Shown here one piece after another: positions 1 through 64,000 of a stretch of 64,000 nucleotides of DNA. A model generated the notes under the pieces. It did not search any database. It was given only the letters and a program-made list of their open reading frames with translations, and had not been told where the DNA came from. The stretch is from positions 35,075,000 to 35,138,999 of the forward strand of contig OY747710.1 of the NCBI GenBank assembly GCA_963556495.2. The letters are read 5' to 3'. This DNA is from Valencia hispanica. Taxonomy: Eukaryota > Chordata > Actinopteri > Cyprinodontiformes > Valenciidae. Made by a program: the position numbers and the translations under genes. Each line of letters starts with the position of its first letter. Position 1 is the stretch's first letter.

Positions 1-1466
1 ATATAGTCACTTATTCTTATGACCTTAACCATAACCTTAATATGGTCAGTCATTTATGATTTTGTTTATAAATTAAATGAAATAAAATAGTTAAAACCTG
101 TAGGTTTGTCAGTATATGCTGAGAAGCTGCTACTTCAGTTAACATGTTGATCTTGTCCTAAAAGCATCACTCTTACGGAACTCTTAAATATTATTTATTA
201 ACTCAGAGTAAATTATGTGTTTCTGCATAACCATAGGAAAAGCGTGCCTGCTCTGGTATATTTTCTTTTCATGATCTTCTTTTATTTCTCATTTCCATGC
301 CTTCTCTCACCTCCTTATTTTTTTTGTGGCATTCATTTTTATCCCTTCATCCCTCCATCGTTCTGGGTGGCTGACCTAAATCCTTTGCTGTTTTAAAGGC
401 TTGCTTTGGGCGAGACAAACTCTGTGTGGCTCTCTATAACCACAACCATCCTGTCCGCGTGCTTTGACTGTGCATGAGAAAAAAAATGGAATAGGTTGGA
501 GTGGAGACTGCGTCAGAAAATCAAGCGGGCAAATGTGAGCAGAAAGATTGTTTACCAGGAGAATTGTTATATTGGTAATTTCTAAGCTAAGGTGAACAAT
601 AAAAATGTATATTAGTGAGCCAAGTGAATTAAAACTAAGTCTTTTTTTGCCTCGTACAAACCTTCAAGGACAAAAGTATTGACAAAAAATTGAAAAATTT
701 GAAAATTGCCTTTTTAAAATAAATGTATGGATATGTTTAATGAATTCAGCCACAAAGGCTTGACACACCAGCGTTCTGACCCTATCGTGACCCTTTTCCA
801 TCCCCCATCACAAGAATGGCGAAAGACTAATGAAATGAAGCAGAAACATGGCACAAGCATCCCATCTCAATGTGCCATTCCTGCACATCTAACTGGATGG
901 AATTCCTGAAATTTTTATCACATTTTCCATATCTAAGTGCGTTGCAGGAAGGCAGTTGCAATAAATAATGAATGTAGTCTGAACATGCAAGATATTACCC
1001 CGGAATGGTTTTTCATTTTTTATTTTATTGGATTGTCTAATTAAATGGCTCTTTTTTTATCTTGGATACCATTACTGAGTATAAAAATGCATTTTTAATT
1101 TTATTTAAAAATACAGTTTACATACATAACTTATACTATAATTGTGCGATTATAAAAATGTTAAAAACAAAATAGAAAATGTTTTACTATTTGACTATGC
1201 ATTATATAAGAAATAATTCTAAATCCATATATGCATTTTTTCACACATACTTCTTATTCCCAACCCCATTTTTTTCAGATTCGTAATAGGTCTCTTCTTT
1301 CAAAAATGTGAAGATATTATTTCTAGCTATAAACTGTACCAAACTTGTTCCAAATGTACTTTCTTGAAACTTGTGATCAATAATGTTTCTTCAGTTACTC
1401 CATAATTATCTGATTACATGTTTATGATCCTGCTTATGATTTTGATCTTTATATTTTCCTTTTCAG
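1..1466. other. 3' part of adcy2 intron 1
   Basis: AT-rich intronic sequence upstream of exon 2. I see no exon, RNA gene or clear transposon here. A 60-codon ORF at 727-909 has no recognisable domain and is probably chance. Confidence 0.6.
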
Positions 1467-60866
<59,400 letters not shown>

Positions 60867-61004
60867 GTGAGTGACGTGAACTGTCTTGCTTTGCCTTTAT
60901 TTGTTTCCGTTGCCTAAATTAAAAAAACTGAGCACATTTTATTGTTTCTATAGAAATAAAATTTAAATAAGCAGTCAGTACTAAAAAAGTTCTGTCAATC
61001 CATC

Positions 61005-61090
61005 AATCCATTATCTACCATTCATCTATGCAGGATTGCTGGGGGCAGGGTACTCCCTGGACAGGTCGCAAGTCCATCACAGTAAAGTTC
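61005..61090. repeat. Short dispersed repeat fragment
   Basis: ccatcaatccattatctacc and gtactccctggacaggtcgc aagtccatcaca are phrases of a very common fish interspersed repeat. Family name not certain. Confidence 0.5.
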
Positions 61091-61619
61091 AGCCAATTCT
61101 TTAGCAAATTTTTTTGGGAATCCAGTCTTTAAAAATAACAATTTTCCCATATTTATCCAGACCAGTAAAATAGATCAACCAAATACCAAATTTTCAGACT
61201 GCAAACATCAGCAATAATGATAAAAAAAAATTATATGGACCAAAAAAAAAAAAAAACAATGCTATAGTTCGTAAAAGTATATTTAGAGGAGTATTAAACA
61301 TGTTTGGCTTGTTTGGAATACCTGCTAGGAGAAAAGGAACATGGAACAAAAGTCAATGCAACTGCATGATCAATGATCCTTAGCACACAGTTGCAAATCT
61401 GCTACAACCATAGTTATCAAACTGCCAGGACCTTCAGGATGTTCAGAAAATGTGTTGTGTGGTCCCAGAAACACGATAATTGTTGTAAATTTTCTATACC
61501 ACTTCCTTAAAATAAATGAAAATTACCAGAGGAAAGCTTCTCTTTAATATACCTATGTAAAACATGATTGATTTTGAATTTTCTGTCAGAGACCTGTGCT
61601 TAGAGTAATCTTGTATTAG

Positions 61620-62935
61620 GGAAAAAACAAACCAATGAGGAGTTCTTGCCTCTACCCACCGGTGCGTTGGTGGCTCTCGGTGTACAGGGCTTGGTGCTCG
61701 GGTGGCATGCTGGTTCATCTCTAGTGCCTGCCTGGCCAGGCCTGGGTGAACCGGGGTGTCGGTCAGCCGCCGCACAAGCATTGTTTGGTGGTAGTTGTTG
61801 GGTGGCCCGGCTGGGGTCGGGTCCAGCGTCTCCATCATGTTTCATGCTTGGTCAGTTCATTGGTGGGTTTGGTTGACCTTGGTTGGATACTTGGGCTTGC
61901 TGCTCTGCGGTGTGCAGGAGTGGGATTCGGGAGCTGGTTGAGCTCGGTGTCCTGGTGCTGGCTAGTCTTGGCCTGGAGATGTCGTCCGTCCGCTGGGGCT
62001 ATTGGCATGGCGCGGGGGGGTCGTTGGGCTGTCGGCTGTGGGGACTGGCCTGGGGTGGCAGCCATGGCCCTAGCGGCCTGGTGGCCCTCGTCGGCTGGTC
62101 CCTGGTAGGGTCCCTGCTGGGGGGATGGGGCGCCCTCGGGCCCCGGGCCTCTGGGCCCATGGCCGGATCCAACCTGATGTAGCTGGTTGCTGGCGGAGCC
62201 CATGGGCTCGTCGCTGCTGCCCCCTGGGCCCCTACATTGTAGCTGCTGGATGTTCCCCCAGGGCTCTCCTCTGGTCCTCTCTTGGGGGTGCAGTCAGCTT
62301 TGCGTTGGTCTGCCTGGGGCTCCTGTGCCCTGGGGGTCCTTTGGGCGTCTGTGGTTCCGATCTCATTCGTGTTTAGGTCGATTCCTAGGAGGCGGATCGA
62401 TGGCTCTTCACACCTGCTATTGAATACTCGTATGGAGAAACCAAATATGCACTAGTATGCTCATACACGCACACTGGTGTGGGGATTCCTGTGTGAACAG
62501 ATATATTCTTGGGCGCAGGTTACCATTTCTAAATCTTGTAGTTATGGGTACCATGAGCTTTTCAGTGATGCTGCTATTGTATTCATATATCTATTTGTGG
62601 ATTGTGGTTCTGTAATTCTTAGTTTCCATTGTTTGATTTGTTTTGTCGTTGTTTCTTTCCCTCTTCCTGCCATCCTGTGGGTGTGGAGGGGGACTGGGAT
62701 GTTTTCTTTGTTCCCCTTCCTCTCTTGTATCTTCAGCTTACCCTCTCCCTCTTAACCTTTTTTACCTACCTCTCTTCATCTACTTTCTTTCTTCCCCTTT
62801 ATTTTCCGTCTCCGTGTCCCTGGCGCATAGGAAAAAAACAAACCCCCAGTAATTTCTAATAAAAATCTCCTACACATATATATCAAGCGTAGTACTTTAG
62901 CAAAATCTGTAGTGCTCCACTTGTGTTAGTATAAT
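61620..62935 (+). repeat. Anonymous GC-rich interspersed repeat, copy 2, uninterrupted
   Basis: Matches copy 1 (2440-3725, 5472-5879, 8144-8230) along its length but lacks the (CA)n run, the L2-like fragment, the Tc1 and the LTR element. It ends ctacacatatatatcaagcg and then tgctccacttgtgttag. It therefore shows what copy 1 looked like before the insertions. No protein domain is recognisable. Confidence 0.75.
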
Positions 62936-64000
62936 AATCACTACTGACTCCTGACTGCTTCTGAGACTAAATTACACTTAAAAATTGTCAAAATTCTGAG
63001 CACAAATCTCCCAATTTTACAAAATCTCTGATTAATTCACTTCAATTTTATTATTGTAGTGCTGAATCAGCTAGCATTGCAGGGCATGTTTCATATGGAG
63101 CAGGTCTACACCATTTTCTTCATTATTTTAATACTAAAAATAGTCACTTAATAACTAATCCTACCTAATCTGCACTTGTGGGTTTATATTGCTTGGTGCT
63201 GGATTTTCCTTCTAATACTGAGGAGCTACAAGATAGTTTCCCAGTTATGTGGAGTCGCATCATATTAAAATGATATGTATGCTAGTTGCCACTACGTCAC
63301 ACAATTCATTGACTTGGTAATTAACTCGAATGGTGGTTTACAGGCAAAATTTGACGTGTTGTCTTACCTGTTTCATTGTACTCGTTTGTTGTTACACAAA
63401 CCACAAGCTTGTTGTAGTGAAAAAGAGACCAATTTTTGCACATTTAACAGAGTCTGTTTGAGCTTTCCTCTTTTTCTCTTCATGCCACCCTCGGTCTTTC
63501 AACTTTCAAACACTGCTTAGTGCTCTGACATGTTACGTCAAGGTGCGCTGCAAAAGAAATAGCTGCCAGTGGAGGCAGAGGCGGCCCAGAATGGCAAGAT
63601 GTTTTGGTAAAAACTCCATATCCTTGATATGAACTGTTATTTTTTGTCTTGTTGAGACTATTGCTTTTGATTTTTATTATTACACTGAAAAGAAAATACT
63701 TGATTTACAGAGGTTTTAGAGTCTTTTTTTCAGTTGTATCGTGAAAGCCAATCTGAAGTTTGTTATCTATTCTTTCTAACCACATAGAGAATGCAGGCTT
63801 TAAATATGTCAAAATCATATGTCTTGGCCAAGTGTCCTCCTTTTTTGGACATCAAAATATGGTCACCCTAGTGTAGCTGGTAAACAACAGCTGTCAATAT
63901 CCATTGAATAGTTAAATATCTCTTTTTATATCAGAAGTCCCAAAAGGAATTTACATCGGCTTTCTCTCCCCAGATGTGCTCAAGTCTTCAACAAATTTAG
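62936..64000. other. Intron 24, no gene
   Basis: AT-rich sequence. 63777-63872 (aaccacatagagaatgcagg ... atcaaaatatggtcacccta) matches the repeat around 22600-22734. The last adcy2 exon was not found before 64000. Confidence 0.5.

Noticed and set aside
62936..64000. Last adcy2 exon
   Set aside because: The expected C-terminal segment of C2a was not seen in any + frame; it probably lies downstream of the window.

Overview
The window is vertebrate, almost certainly teleost fish, genomic DNA. It holds one split host gene on the + strand inside introns full of transposons. The gene is adenylyl cyclase type 2 (adcy2). I place 23 internal exons between 1467 and 60866, and together they give one uninterrupted 976-codon reading frame. 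The first exon (upstream) and the last exon (downstream) are outside the window; mammalian ADCY2 has 25 exons, so these are probably exons 2-24. The teleost assignment rests on the repeats: several fish-type Tc1-like transposons, L2/CR1-like and R4/Dong-like LINE fragments, and Tf1/sushi-type Ty3/gypsy retrotransposons. No bacterial operon, CRISPR array, rRNA or tRNA gene was seen.

Layout. 1-1466 is the end of intron 1; exon 2 is at 1467-1664. Intron 2 (1665-24479, 22.8 kb) is the main transposon sink. At 2440-8230 an anonymous GC-rich repeat is interrupted by an L2-like fragment that carries a Tc1 element, and separately by a non-autonomous LTR retrotransposon (5880-8143). At 10493-15367 lies a very young chromodomain Ty3/gypsy element on the - strand. 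At 16655-19655 a Tc1 element is split by a 5'-truncated L2-type LINE. A (GGGCA)15 array sits at 22096-22170. Exons 3-13 cover 24480-43269, exons 14-19 cover 43489-52638 and exons 20-24 cover 56856-60866. Most other introns carry Tc1 fossils, and 61620-62935 holds a second copy of the GC-rich repeat.

Function. The predicted protein has the usual membrane-bound cyclase layout: a first six-helix bundle (exons 2-4 plus the missing exon 1), the C1a catalytic domain with both metal-binding aspartates (exons 5-9), the C1b linker (10-13), a second six-helix bundle with a glycosylated outer loop (14-19), and the C2a catalytic domain (20-24). ATP is converted to cAMP at the C1/C2 interface. Two sites linked to G-beta-gamma control in mammalian AC2 (PFAHL and QEHA) are altered here.

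The most interesting signals are: (1) both complete LTR retrotransposons carry a primer-binding site complementary to the predicted 5' end of their own transcript, the Tf1/sushi self-priming arrangement; (2) their long ORFs run through the polypurine tract into the 3' LTR; (3) a GC-AG intron in adcy2; (4) a perfect 78-bp inverted repeat in intron 20; (5) an 857-bp TIR element of unknown family with a possible captured exon; (6) a Tc1 insertion whose empty site survives in a tandem duplicate next to it.
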